Below are positions 24,819 to 34,103 of a DNA stretch of 45,691 bases, piece after piece (position 1 is the stretch's first letter; each line of letters opens with the position of its first letter). The notes beneath the pieces were generated by a model. That model had not been told where the DNA came from. It did no database searches and saw only the letters and a program-made list of their open reading frames with translations. This DNA comes from Acidobacteriota bacterium (lineage in GTDB: Bacteria > Acidobacteriota > Terriglobia > Terriglobales > Acidobacteriaceae). Location: contig JAEYQK010000034.1 of NCBI GenBank assembly GCA_023410055.1, positions 1-45,691 of the forward strand. The letters are read 5' to 3'. Both the position numbers and the translations under genes were made by a program.

Positions 24819-25070
24819 ATGGCACATGTAATCACCGACGCTTGTATTAAGGACGGACTTTGCCTGGACGCGTGCCCGACCGGCTGCATCCAGCCGACGA
24901 AGGACGACGCGAAGTACGAGACCGTTTCGCAGCTGTACATCAACCAGGAAGAGTGCATCGACTGCGGCGCTTGCATCTCGACTTGCGAGTCGAACGCGAT
25001 CTTCCCAGCCGACGAGCTGCCGGATGACAAGAAGGACGCTGTCGAAAAGAACATGGCGTATTACGCATAG
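24819..25070 (+). CDS. Two-cluster bacterial-type ferredoxin
   Basis: An 83-residue protein. The first cluster motif reads C9-x5-C15-x3-C19-P-x2-C23 and the second C-x2-C-x2-C-x3-C (CIDCGACISTCESNAI), with Glu rather than the usual Pro after the last Cys. This is the arrangement of 7Fe/8Fe ferredoxins. It would act as a cytoplasmic low-potential electron carrier. It stands alone and is followed by a strong hairpin terminator. Confidence 0.92.
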   Translation: MAHVITDACIKDGLCLDACPTGCIQPTKDDAKYETVSQLYINQEECIDCGACISTCESNAIFPADELPDDKKDAVEKNMAYYA

Positions 25071-25141
25071 TTCAAGGCAAGAGGTGCAGGCGAAACACCT
25101 CATGCCCTCAGCAAAGAGTGGCTTGAACGGGGCACCGAGAC

Positions 25142-25190
25142 AAAGCAGGGACGTACCGCAACGTTGCGGTTCGACCCTGCTTTTATTTTC
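25142..25190 (+). terminator. Intrinsic terminator after the ferredoxin gene
   Basis: AAAGCAGGG (25142-25150) pairs with CCCTGCTTT (25175-25183), with an inner palindrome CGCAACGTTGCG (25157-25168), and the transcript runs into TTTTATTTT. Confidence 0.8.
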
Positions 25191-25435
25191 TGGACGGAGC
25201 TGCGGGACAGCACCGGAGGGTGCGCCTTTTCGTGATATCTGGCATCAAAAGAATGTGAGTGAAAGTTCCGTTGAAACGTCATGATATTCATTGACTCGTA
25301 AGCGTGACGGAGCTACTCTACGCGCAATGATAGCCGCCCGGTTGGCGAGCAGTTCGGCCTATTCCTTCCTCGCAGTATTCCACGTCTCAAAAACGCCTGC
25401 ATCGATGAGCGTGTCTGCTGGAAGTTACGAGACTC

Positions 25436-25468
25436 ACCCTTCGCTTCGCGAAGGATGGGGCTCCCAGG
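25436..25468. repeat. GGGGC-type palindrome upstream of ybeZ
   Basis: CACCCTTCGCTTCGCGAAGG then ATGGGGCTCCC: C-rich arm, CTTCGC/GCGAAG stem, G-rich arm. It is the same design as the copies at 26884, 27134, 35275 and 37038. Confidence 0.65.
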
Positions 25469-25520
25469 CAATCAAGGGAGAAAGGGTTAGAAACCCAGGG
25501 AGGGTAACGCCAAAGTCCTG

Positions 25521-26582
25521 ATGAAAAAGAATATCGAGATCAGCCCGAACATCGAGACGCTTTTCGGTACGCGGGATGAGAATTTGCGCGTTCTGGAAGA
25601 CGGATTTAACGTCACGATCGATCTGAGAGCGGATTCCATCGAGATAGAAGGCGCTGCGCGGGACGTTGCGCGGGCCGAACAGGTTTTCACCGACTACGAC
25701 CATCTGGTTCGCTCCTCCTACACATTTCAGAACGGCGACCTCGGAGTCATGTTGCGGTTACTGGCGACGGATCCGGCGGCTACGCTGCGCGGGTTGGCTG
25801 AAGCGGGCAAGCAGCGCTCGTTCGGCAAACGCATGGTGCAGCCGAAGAGCATCAACCAGCGTCGGTACGTGGAGTCCATCGAGAAGAACGACATGATTTT
25901 TGGCATCGGGCCGGCGGGCACGGGTAAGACGTACCTGGCGGTGGCGATGGCGATTTCGGCGCTGTTGGCGAAGAGAGTGAACAGGATCATTCTGGCGAGA
26001 CCGGCGGTGGAAGCCGGCGAGAGGCTGGGCTTCCTACCGGGCACATTGCAGGAGAAAGTCGATCCGTATTTGAGGCCGTTGTACGATGCTCTCTATGACA
26101 TGCTGGAACCAGAGAAGGTGGACCGATATCTGGAGAAGAATGTTATCGAGATCGCACCGATCGCGTTCATGCGCGGGCGGACATTGAATGATTCATTCAT
26201 CATTCTGGACGAGGCGCAGAATACGACTTCCGAGCAGATGAAGATGTTCGTGACGCGCATGGGCTTCAACTCGAAGGCGGTGATAACGGGCGACATCACG
26301 CAGATCGATTTGCCGAACGCGCGGCGCAGCGGACTGATCGAGGCGACCGATATCCTAAAGGATGTGGACGGAATCTCGTTCATCTACTTTGACGAGGCCG
26401 ACGTGGTGCGGCATCAGTTGGTGCAGCGCATCATTCGCGCGTACGAGGACAACAAAGCGCGGCAGGCCGAGGCGCAGTTGTCGCTGATCGATCAGCCCAA
26501 GACGAACGGCAACGGCAAGCCGAATGGCAATGGGGTGAAGGCGCTTACGCCGGAACCGGTAGGAGTAGCGGAAGAGGAATAA
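25521..26582 (+). CDS. ybeZ: PhoH-like ATPase (YbeZ)
   Basis: A 353-residue protein. The N-terminal 110 residues are a KH-like region (EDGFNVTIDLRADSIEIEGA); the ATPase domain follows with Walker A GIGPAGTGKTYLAVA near 135, Walker B SFIILDEAQNTT near 232 and TGDITQIDLP near 258, all standard for PhoH. The last 35 residues are a low-complexity Asn/Gly/Pro tail. The order ybeZ-ybeY-ybeX is the conserved set linked to rRNA processing and ribosome quality control. The ybeZ start lacks a strong ribosome site, and a dispersed palindrome lies just upstream. Confidence 0.95.
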   Translation: MKKNIEISPNIETLFGTRDENLRVLEDGFNVTIDLRADSIEIEGAARDVARAEQVFTDYDHLVRSSYTFQNGDLGVMLRLLATDPAATLRGLAEAGKQRSFGKRMVQPKSINQRRYVESIEKNDMIFGIGPAGTGKTYLAVAMAISALLAKRVNRIILARPAVEAGERLGFLPGTLQEKVDPYLRPLYDALYDMLEPEKVDRYLEKNVIEIAPIAFMRGRTLNDSFIILDEAQNTTSEQMKMFVTRMGFNSKAVITGDITQIDLPNARRSGLIEATDILKDVDGISFIYFDEADVVRHQLVQRIIRAYEDNKARQAEAQLSLIDQPKTNGNGKPNGNGVKALTPEPVGVAEEE

Positions 26583-26682
26583 AGCAGGTACCATTTTGCG
26601 GGAGGGCGTGGAAGCAGGCGTCCTCCCGTTTCTATTTGATGATCGGATGATTGTTGATCTGAAAACATGTGCGTGAAAGGCT

Positions 26683-27216
26683 ATGTTGGTTACTTTCGAG
26701 AGAGAGATTGAAGGCATAAGCGAGCGGGCGCTGACGCTGTTCCTGAGTAAGGCGCGGCAGGCCGTTGGGTTGCGCGGCGATGTCGATGTTGTTGTTACGA
26801 CGAACCGCCGGATGCAGCAGTTGAACAGACAGTTTCGGCGCAAGGACAAGCCCACCGATGTCTTGTCGTTCCCGGCAGAATTTCCCACCCTCCCTTCGGG
26901 AAGGGTAGGGCATCCTTTTGCGGGGGCGATAGCCATTTGCGGCGACATTGCGAAGGAGAACGGGTGTGCGCTGGGACACGGCACGCTGGTGGAACTAAAG
27001 ATACTCTTGCTGCACGGCGTGCTGCATCTGGCGGGGCACGATCATGAGAGTGATGACGGGCAGATGGCCCGGAGAGAGCAGAAGCTAAGGCGGGAGTTGG
27101 GGCTTCCAGATGGATTGATTGAGAGGACGGAGAATCCCCGCGTTAGCTTCGCGAACGTGGGGCACCGTGGTTTGAAGAAATCAGGAAGCAAAGGATCAGC
27201 GAGGAGTCGGCGATGA
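26683..27216 (+). CDS. ybeY: YbeY, rRNA maturation endoribonuclease
   Basis: A 177-residue protein. The zinc site HGVLHLAGHDHESDD (H-x3-H-x5-H) near 111-125 is complete, and KPTDVLSFP marks the conserved strand. YbeY matures the 16S rRNA 3' end. Two dispersed palindromes are part of the reading frame. One (26884-26915) inserts about 11 residues (TLPSGRVGHPF) between TDVLSFP and the following conserved GDI strand. The other (27134-27170) makes up most of the C-terminal tail (NPRVSFANVGHRG). Both are in frame. The stop overlaps the ybeX start as ATGA. Confidence 0.94.
   Translation: MLVTFEREIEGISERALTLFLSKARQAVGLRGDVDVVVTTNRRMQQLNRQFRRKDKPTDVLSFPAEFPTLPSGRVGHPFAGAIAICGDIAKENGCALGHGTLVELKILLLHGVLHLAGHDHESDDGQMARREQKLRRELGLPDGLIERTENPRVSFANVGHRGLKKSGSKGSARSRR
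26884..26915. repeat. GGGGCAT-type palindrome inside ybeY
   Basis: CCCACCCTCCCTTCGGGAAG then GGTAGGGCATCC; the CCCTTC-GG-GAAGGG stem is perfect. It keeps the ybeY frame and encodes TLPSGRVGHP between conserved strands. Confidence 0.75.
27134..27170. repeat. GGGGCACC palindrome in the ybeY C-terminal tail
   Basis: CCCCGCGTTAGCTTCGCGAA then CGTGGGGCACCG. It is nearly identical to the copy at 35275-35313 (CCACGTTAGCTTCGCGAACG), which lies between metX and hom. Confidence 0.8.
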
Positions 27217-28472
27217 TCTGGCTGATTCTGCTGCTGTTTCTGCTCATCGCTGTGCTGACGATCGTGTCGTATGTTGATCGCGTCTACGACGAGGCGGGGA
27301 AGTTTCTATCGCGCGAGTTTCAGGAAAACATCGACGTATTTGAACAGACCATCGAACCGCGCCTGGGAGTGAGCCGCGAGCGGGCCCAACTGTCAATGGC
27401 CGTGCTTACGCCGCTAGTGACGGCGGCTATCGGGATGTTGCTGGCCTACTTCGTATTTCGCAATGCTAAGTGGAGCGGAGAAGAACTGGCACAGGCGGCG
27501 GTTGTACTGGTGCTGATCGTGGTTGTGTTTCATCGGTTGCTGCCGTTCATCTTCTTCTCACGAACCAAGGGCGAGTGGTTTGTTTGGCTAGCGCCGGTTC
27601 TACGGGTGCTGATCTATCTGGCGCTACCGGTGACGCTATTCCTTGGATTCTTCCAATCGGTTGCGGCGCTGACGAAAGAGCATTCGGAGCCTGAACCGGA
27701 GAGTCCCTCGGACGCGATGGATGCTTTTATCGAGGCCGGGCAGGAAGAGGGAATCATTGAGGAGAGCGATCGCGAACTGATCCAGTCGGTCGTGGAGTTC
27801 GGCGACAAGACCGTGCGAGAGGTCATGACTGCGAGGCCAGACGTGACCGCCGTGCCGGTTTCGATGACAGTGGACAAGTTTACGGAGCTGCTGAAGTCAA
27901 AGCCATTCTCGCGCATTCCGGTGTATGGACACTCGCTCGATGAGATCGTCGGGATTGTGTTCGCACATGATGTGTTGCAGGTGGCTGACGCTGACGCGCA
28001 CAGGAAAACGGTCGGCGACCTGATGCATGCGGATGTTCAGTTCGTGCCGGAGACGAAGCGCGTCAACGATCTGCTGCGCGAGATGCAGCGCGACAATACG
28101 CACATGGAGATCGTGATCGACGAGTACGGCGGCGTGGCCGGACTGGTCACGATGGAGGACCTCGTCGAGCAGATTGTGGGTGAGATACGCGACGAGCGCG
28201 AGGCCAAGTCAGATGTGGTGAAAGAGGACGCGAATACGTATATCGTTCCGGGGAGTCTGGATGTTGATCGGCTCGATGATCTGTTCGGTGTGAGGCCTGA
28301 GAATACGGATGCGACAACCGTGGCGGGGCTTGTCAGCGAGCTGCTGGGGCGAATCCCGCAACCGGGTGAGGTCGTCGATGATGATGGCTTGCGGTTCGAG
28401 GTATTGCAGTCGACGGATCGACGAGTGGAGAGGTTGAGGATCACGCACACGGGCGAGCGGGTGAGCGGGTGA
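27213..28472 (+). CDS. ybeX: CBS-domain membrane protein, CorC/HlyC family (YbeX-like)
   Basis: A 419-residue protein. The N-terminal 150 residues hold an initial membrane helix and two or three more, a variant of the CNNM/DUF21 transmembrane part. A CBS pair follows (VMTARPDVTAVPVSM near 207, then IPVYGHSLDEIVGIVFAHDV, and the second with HMEIVIDEYGGVAGLVTMEDLVE near 290-312). The C-terminal 80 residues are the CorC_HlyC domain (YIVPGSLDVDRLDDLFGV). Expected role: divalent-cation efflux or ribosome-associated magnesium homeostasis together with YbeY and YbeZ. It overlaps ybeY by 4 bases. Confidence 0.92.
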   Translation: MIWLILLLFLLIAVLTIVSYVDRVYDEAGKFLSREFQENIDVFEQTIEPRLGVSRERAQLSMAVLTPLVTAAIGMLLAYFVFRNAKWSGEELAQAAVVLVLIVVVFHRLLPFIFFSRTKGEWFVWLAPVLRVLIYLALPVTLFLGFFQSVAALTKEHSEPEPESPSDAMDAFIEAGQEEGIIEESDRELIQSVVEFGDKTVREVMTARPDVTAVPVSMTVDKFTELLKSKPFSRIPVYGHSLDEIVGIVFAHDVLQVADADAHRKTVGDLMHADVQFVPETKRVNDLLREMQRDNTHMEIVIDEYGGVAGLVTMEDLVEQIVGEIRDEREAKSDVVKEDANTYIVPGSLDVDRLDDLFGVRPENTDATTVAGLVSELLGRIPQPGEVVDDDGLRFEVLQSTDRRVERLRITHTGERVSG

Positions 28473-28988
28473 GTGGTTCAATGAACGCGTAGCCGGCTTT
28501 CTTACAACGCTAGAAGGCGATCTCGTCCCCGTGCGTGATGCTGCAGTACGGTTGCTCGGGAGCGATGCGAAGCATGAGGACGGTCTAGTCCTGATTTCGC
28601 ATCGGCGAGAGTGGCACCTGAGGCATGCGCATGCGTGTTATCCCGCAGGATTGAATTTCGTCTTGTTGATCGGTATGAAGAGGGCAACTCCAAGCGGGGC
28701 GATATATCAAGATCCCGCCATCGTATCGTGAAGTGCTTACTCGCGCATCGCTGTTCAACTCTCGAGTTGTTCGGGATTACGTCTTCCATGTTGCAGAATC
28801 CACCGTTGTTGCTTCGCTCGGGTCGACAACCGCTTGACTTAGCGGCGGCGAATCTTGGTTTAGAGTCGAGCGCTCGCTATTACCAAGGTTATCGATAAGT
28901 CAATTGCCCACCCTTCCCCGCTGTGCTACTTTCCCTCCGAATACCCACGAGCTTGTAGTACTCCGGCTCAGCCCGGCGAAAGGTACTT
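28473..28988. other. Intergenic region ahead of the secreted-protein pair
   Basis: About 515 bases. Frames at 28531-28731 (plus) and 28502-28789 (minus) show no recognisable family or good ribosome site. A 9-base inverted repeat AATCTTGGT (28851-28859) / ACCAAGGTT (28882-28890), with one G-U pair, encloses the palindrome CGAGCGCTCG. The TTGACT at 28834 could be a -35 element for the downstream pair, but no good -10 follows. Confidence 0.45.
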
Positions 28989-29651
28989 ATGGCGATACGT
29001 TTTCGTGTACTCCTTCTCCTTGTATCCATTGTTTCTCTGGTGAGCGTGCTGCTCCCAGAAGCACAAGGGAAAGACATCAAATTCACTCCGGGCATGACAG
29101 TCCAGTCGCTCGCCGGGCGCTCCGATAACGACAAAGTTGTTTTGCCCAGCGGCAAGGTCGTGACCGTCGGCATTATGAGGAAGCTCGAGGTTGCCGCAAC
29201 ACGGATGCGTGCAGCACGCCCGTCGCCCAGCTTGGCACGACTTGGCGCGAAGCCCGCGGCGACTGGAATCCGGATCAACAACCAGTCAGACCTGATCGCT
29301 ACGCTCGCAACTCGCTCCGACAGCGACACAGTCCAGTTCGCCTCCGGGCGGCGCGTCACGGTTGGCCAGATCCGGCTCATTCAGCCGTACGTTGAAAAGA
29401 AACTCGGTTATAAACTTGACGCGCCGCCGCAGCGCGCGAATCTCACCGGGCCTGCCGTCAGGATCAAGGTGAACCAGAACGACAAGAACTTCTGGAAGAA
29501 GACGCTGGACCAACCGAACGCAACGATTCTCGAGTCGCCGAATGGCAAAAGAGTGACCGTAGGCGAGATCAAGCAATACTTGAAGAGTTCCCCCGTGCGC
29601 GGCCTTAGCACGACGTCGGGCACGCGCGGCGCAGCGAAAGTGAGGCCCTAA
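28989..29651 (+). CDS. Secreted protein with three copies of a short VTVG repeat, unknown family
   Basis: A 220-residue protein with a signal peptide (LLLLVSIVSLVSVLLPEAQG). Three repeats are seen at about 42-68, 103-130 and 172-198, each ending in a PSG/ASG/PNG turn followed by VTVG: RSDNDKVVLPSGKVVTVG, RSDSDTVQFASGRRVTVG and PNATILESPNGKRVTVG, then a helix (IMRKLE, QIRLIQ, EIKQYL). This strand-turn-strand-helix unit is unlike any family I know. AAGG five bases upstream supports the start. The next gene begins on the base after its stop codon, so the two secreted proteins probably act together. Confidence 0.85.
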   Translation: MAIRFRVLLLLVSIVSLVSVLLPEAQGKDIKFTPGMTVQSLAGRSDNDKVVLPSGKVVTVGIMRKLEVAATRMRAARPSPSLARLGAKPAATGIRINNQSDLIATLATRSDSDTVQFASGRRVTVGQIRLIQPYVEKKLGYKLDAPPQRANLTGPAVRIKVNQNDKNFWKKTLDQPNATILESPNGKRVTVGEIKQYLKSSPVRGLSTTSGTRGAAKVRP

Positions 29652-32237
29652 ATGAAGTCCTCACGATTGCTGCTCGCACTCTCTCTGATCGTGCTCGGCG
29701 CGCTTTTGCTAATCCCGCAGAACGCGAACGCCGGAACCATTGAGACCGTTGAGACGATCTTGGATGTCGCAAACACTTTCAAACCAGACGTACCCAGCGG
29801 CTCACAAGTGGACCCGCTCATCCGTTGCCTCGCGGACAAAGGCCAGAGCATTGAGGGCTGTGCCGAGTTCGTCGGCGTCGGTGGCGTCTATCTCGACACC
29901 ATCGTTGCTCTCTATTCGGCTGTTACGGCCGACAACTTCGGACAGATCGTCGACCTCACATTCACATGGCTCAAAGATGATGCCCCGTGCATCATCATGG
30001 ACATCATGACCGGCGGCGCAGGCGGTTCACTCTGTGAGTTGCTAAAGGAGGTCGTCGAGGCACTGGTCAACATCGGGGCGGCGGTTATTGAGTTCTTCGC
30101 AGATATAGGAGGTGCTGTCGCGGAAGCCGTCCAGGATGTCGGCTGTGCTGTAGGACTAGGAGGCTGCGAGGAGAGTTCACCTCCCGACCAGATCGCCTAC
30201 GCCTGGATATTCGCGCCGAAGATCCCGGAAGGTGTCGCCGCAGCTGAGAGTCCTGATCCACTCGACTACGGAAAACTGCTCAAGGGGCTGAAAGCGCAGG
30301 CGAGCGCGAAACCCGCGCAGTGGAACATCGACATACCCGATGTCTTCAAGATGGAAATCCCAATCTGGGCCGTCGAAAACGCCGCCAAAGTTTACGAACA
30401 GGTTGTAATGCAGTACCGGGACGCGGACATGATCAAGTCCCCCGGAGGAATTCTCTGGGCTCTGGAGACTAGACGCGGCGAGTACTTCAACGATCAAGAA
30501 CTCATCCAAACTTTGGGAAAGCAGAGCGTAACCCAAAAGGATCCTAGCAACTGGATTTGGACTCACTGCACCGATGACTTTAAGAACGGCGAATACGCAG
30601 CCGTCGATGATTGGCTGCACTATCCTACGTCGAATCCAACCATCCAATCGGTGAAGTCAAAAACTCTCGACCACTCCAAGTGGTGCTCAAACGTCTTCGT
30701 CTACAAGCACCGGCCAAACGAGTTCGCCGCAATCTACAGGCAGTACGTTTCCGATAACATCTGTCCACGTCAATCAGTGTTTGTGTGTCCCAGTGTGCTG
30801 AAGTACGACTCCTGCCGAGCCATGATGAGAGAGATAACGTGGGAAGCTCAGCAGGAGTGCACGATGACGACCCCCACCTGCGACGTATTCTTGGACAAGT
30901 ACTACTGCAAAGACGCCGTGGCCTACAACTACTGCGTGGAGTGGGCCAAGTCTGCCGGGGTATCGACTGCCGCGAAATGCGGTCTCGATACGACCGAGCT
31001 TGCACCATCGGCTGCATACCGCGTTAAGCAAGCCATGATCGATTCTGGCTCAAAATTTGCAGCCTCCTGTACGGTGGACGGCAAGAAGTCCAGCGCGTTG
31101 ATGATGTCGTCAGTGGCTGAGACGACTTCGCCTCAGCTGGTCTCAAAGCAGGACAAGTCGAAAAGCAAATCGTCAGCTCAGTTGCAGAAAGTCGGGGCTG
31201 CCAACAAGGTGCTCGCGAGACTGCCAAGAACGGGGCCATCTGTCCTAGACTGCCCGCGGCCTGGCCTTGAATTTGCATGTAAGTCCAAGTACTACGATTA
31301 TTACGGAGCTCAGAACCTGCCAGAACCTCTGGTTCAGTGCACAGTGACCGAGGACGCGACCTACGCGGCGATGCGCAAGCAGGTCACGGATGTAGTTAAC
31401 AAGCTGAACGAGCAGGGATCAGGCGTCTTCTACCAGGGCCAGAACGATCCGCTGCTGGTCACGCCGCGAAACCTGGGCTCATTCCTTGATGAGCAAAAGA
31501 AGAAGAAGAACTACTTCAAGAGTCCGATTCCACAGAAAACGTTCGTCTTCGCACAGCGTCAAGACGAAGTGGTTTCCACCATCGACGGCCTTGCCACTCC
31601 GGTCATGTACTTCGATGGCCGAGGCGCGGTCGAAGGCATGATCAAGGACAAAGGACGCACCGGCGTCTCAGTCGAATCACGGGCCAAAGACTCGCTCCAA
31701 AACATGAAAACCGGCGGTGGCAATCCGATCGACCAGGACACGAACCCCGGCATGCTACAGGGCCCGAACGTTGGCATAAGTCAGGTCGTCAAGGGTACCG
31801 GCATGACCACGACTGGAGTCAACGCTCCGACTCAGCAGGTTCATAGTGGCACTGCCAACGCCCCGGGGGGCACTCGCCCGATGCTTCAGCCTGGCATTGG
31901 AAAGACCCTCGACAACTACGAACGAACTGCCGCTGCCTGGAGGTCCGCCGCGCCCATTCAGTCGGCACCGCGGGGCTGCAAAAACTGCCCCTCGATTCAC
32001 GACCGGATCCGCTCTCTTGACGAGCGCAGCACCGAACTCCTCAAAGAAGGCGATGCCTTGAACCAGAGACTCGGAAGCGGTCGCATGAAAGAAGGTGACG
32101 CAAGAAAGGCAACGCAGAAACTGGACGAGATCACGAAGCAGCTCGATTCCAACATGGCTTTACGTGACTCGCTGGTTTCGCAGTACAACACCGAGGCACA
32201 AAGGACCAACTCCCGACGCATTTCTATCGGGCGGTAA
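29652..32237 (+). CDS. Large secreted Cys-rich protein of unknown family
   Basis: An 861-residue protein with a signal peptide (LLLALSLIVLGALLLIPQNA, cleavage after NANA). The segment at about 60-165 is hydrophobic and helical (IVALYSAVTADNFGQIVDLTFTWL, then VVEALVNIGAAVIEFFADIGG), resembling a membrane-active or channel-like region. A cysteine-rich centre (about 290-490) holds many paired cysteines, for example CPRQSVFVCPSVLKYDSC and CTMTTPTCDVFLDKYYC. The C-terminal 70 residues form a charged coiled coil (IHDRIRSLDERSTELLKEGD). It directly follows the triple-repeat protein and is closed by a terminator. I cannot assign a function; an extracellular or envelope structure, or a secreted effector, are both possible. 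Confidence 0.85.
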   Translation: MKSSRLLLALSLIVLGALLLIPQNANAGTIETVETILDVANTFKPDVPSGSQVDPLIRCLADKGQSIEGCAEFVGVGGVYLDTIVALYSAVTADNFGQIVDLTFTWLKDDAPCIIMDIMTGGAGGSLCELLKEVVEALVNIGAAVIEFFADIGGAVAEAVQDVGCAVGLGGCEESSPPDQIAYAWIFAPKIPEGVAAAESPDPLDYGKLLKGLKAQASAKPAQWNIDIPDVFKMEIPIWAVENAAKVYEQVVMQYRDADMIKSPGGILWALETRRGEYFNDQELIQTLGKQSVTQKDPSNWIWTHCTDDFKNGEYAAVDDWLHYPTSNPTIQSVKSKTLDHSKWCSNVFVYKHRPNEFAAIYRQYVSDNICPRQSVFVCPSVLKYDSCRAMMREITWEAQQECTMTTPTCDVFLDKYYCKDAVAYNYCVEWAKSAGVSTAAKCGLDTTELAPSAAYRVKQAMIDSGSKFAASCTVDGKKSSALMMSSVAETTSPQLVSKQDKSKSKSSAQLQKVGAANKVLARLPRTGPSVLDCPRPGLEFACKSKYYDYYGAQNLPEPLVQCTVTEDATYAAMRKQVTDVVNKLNEQGSGVFYQGQNDPLLVTPRNLGSFLDEQKKKKNYFKSPIPQKTFVFAQRQDEVVSTIDGLATPVMYFDGRGAVEGMIKDKGRTGVSVESRAKDSLQNMKTGGGNPIDQDTNPGMLQGPNVGISQVVKGTGMTTTGVNAPTQQVHSGTANAPGGTRPMLQPGIGKTLDNYERTAAAWRSAAPIQSAPRGCKNCPSIHDRIRSLDERSTELLKEGDALNQRLGSGRMKEGDARKATQKLDEITKQLDSNMALRDSLVSQYNTEAQRTNSRRISIGR

Positions 32238-32260
32238 TCGGGCGAAAATGTCTATCGATT

Positions 32261-32290
32261 AGGCCGTCGCTAACACCGGGCGGCCTTTTC
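32261..32290 (+). terminator. Intrinsic terminator after the secreted-protein pair
   Basis: AGGCCG (32261-32266) and CGGCCT (32281-32286) form a stem over a 14-base loop, followed by TTTTCCTTTTT. It isolates the methionine operon from upstream transcription. Confidence 0.7.
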
Positions 32291-32449
32291 CTTTTTGAGC
32301 GCGTTGTTTGCATTGCAGTGGGGGGGCTGCATCGATCGAACGAGCGAAGGTAACACGAAAATTCGTCGATTAGCTCACAGACGCCTAACTGCAACTCGCT
32401 GCGTCAGTTCGCATCTGAGTTCTGAAACCCGGCGCTTCGATGTCGTTTA

Positions 32450-32478
32450 TTGACAACGATTGCCGGGTGAATTAAAGT
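32450..32478 (+). promoter_or_regulatory. Sigma-70-type promoter of the methionine operon
   Basis: TTGACA (32450-32455, perfect -35), 17-base spacer, TAAAGT (32473-32478, -10). Transcription would start near 32485, placing the leader reading frame about 35 to 40 bases into the RNA. Confidence 0.8.
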
Positions 32479-32519
32479 AGAAATCCAATATGTGTAGCGC
32501 GATCCAGATCGATCAGCGG

Positions 32520-32588
32520 ATGACAATGCCTATGGCTATGGCCATGTGCAGCCTGATCACATTGGGTCGCAACGGTGCAGTGAGCTAG
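32520..32588 (+). CDS. Methionine-rich leader peptide of the metY-metX-hom operon
   Basis: A short frame starting at ATG 32520 (22 codons) or at in-frame ATG 32526 (20 codons; GCGGA lies about 6 bases before this one) and ending at TAG 32586-32588. It opens MTMPMAMAMC: five Met codons among the first nine from 32520, plus a Cys, with the last Met codon at 32544-32546. In classical attenuation (trp, his, leu leaders) the leader is rich in codons for the operon's end product; here the downstream genes make methionine. A ribosome stalled on these codons would cover RNA to about 32560, just short of the antiterminator arm at 32563. It is too short to appear in ordinary gene calls. Confidence 0.8.
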   Translation: MTMPMAMAMCSLITLGRNGAVS

Positions 32589-32650
32589 AGCAGCATCATA
32601 ACCACAGGTTCAGCGACCCACGATCACCCAGATCGCGGGTTTTTTGTTTT
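32563..32650 (+). terminator. Attenuator: antiterminator helix overlapping an intrinsic terminator
   Basis: TGGGTCGC (32563-32570) can pair over all 8 bases with GCGACCCA (32613-32620). The latter overlaps the 5' arm of a terminator hairpin, ACCCACGATC (32616-32625) with GATCGCGGGT (32631-32640), one A-C mismatch, loop ACCCA, followed by TTTTTGTTTT (32641-32650). The two structures exclude each other. The first arm lies inside the leader frame, so ribosome position can decide which one forms. No SAM-riboswitch or T-box consensus is visible here. Confidence 0.8.
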
Positions 32651-32759
32651 GGACGCCCGCCCATCCAGGTGACGCGTGGTTGCACTAAACGGGTTCCTTG
32701 GTTCGCAAAACCGCGAACTGGGAATCACGAGACTCCACAATTAAGCACAGGAGTGTGAA

Positions 32760-34102
<1,343 letters not shown>

Positions 34103-34103
<1 letters not shown>

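Larger units (their letters stand above)
25071..25520. other. Intergenic region between ferredoxin and the phoH-like gene
   Basis: About 450 bases. It holds a terminator hairpin (25142-25190), a small imperfect hairpin AGCACCGGAGGGTGC near 25209 and one GGGGC-type palindrome (25436-25468) shortly before the ybeZ start. No gene is supported. Confidence 0.55.

Noticed and set aside
28502..28789. Frames on both strands in the gap after ybeX
   Set aside because: No family likeness, poor starts, and both strands open over the same bases, which suggests chance.
32485..32650. SAM riboswitch or T-box upstream of metY
   Set aside because: I looked for the SAM-I core, the SAM-II pseudoknot and the T-box GGTGG motif and saw none; the Met-rich leader explains the alternative helices better.
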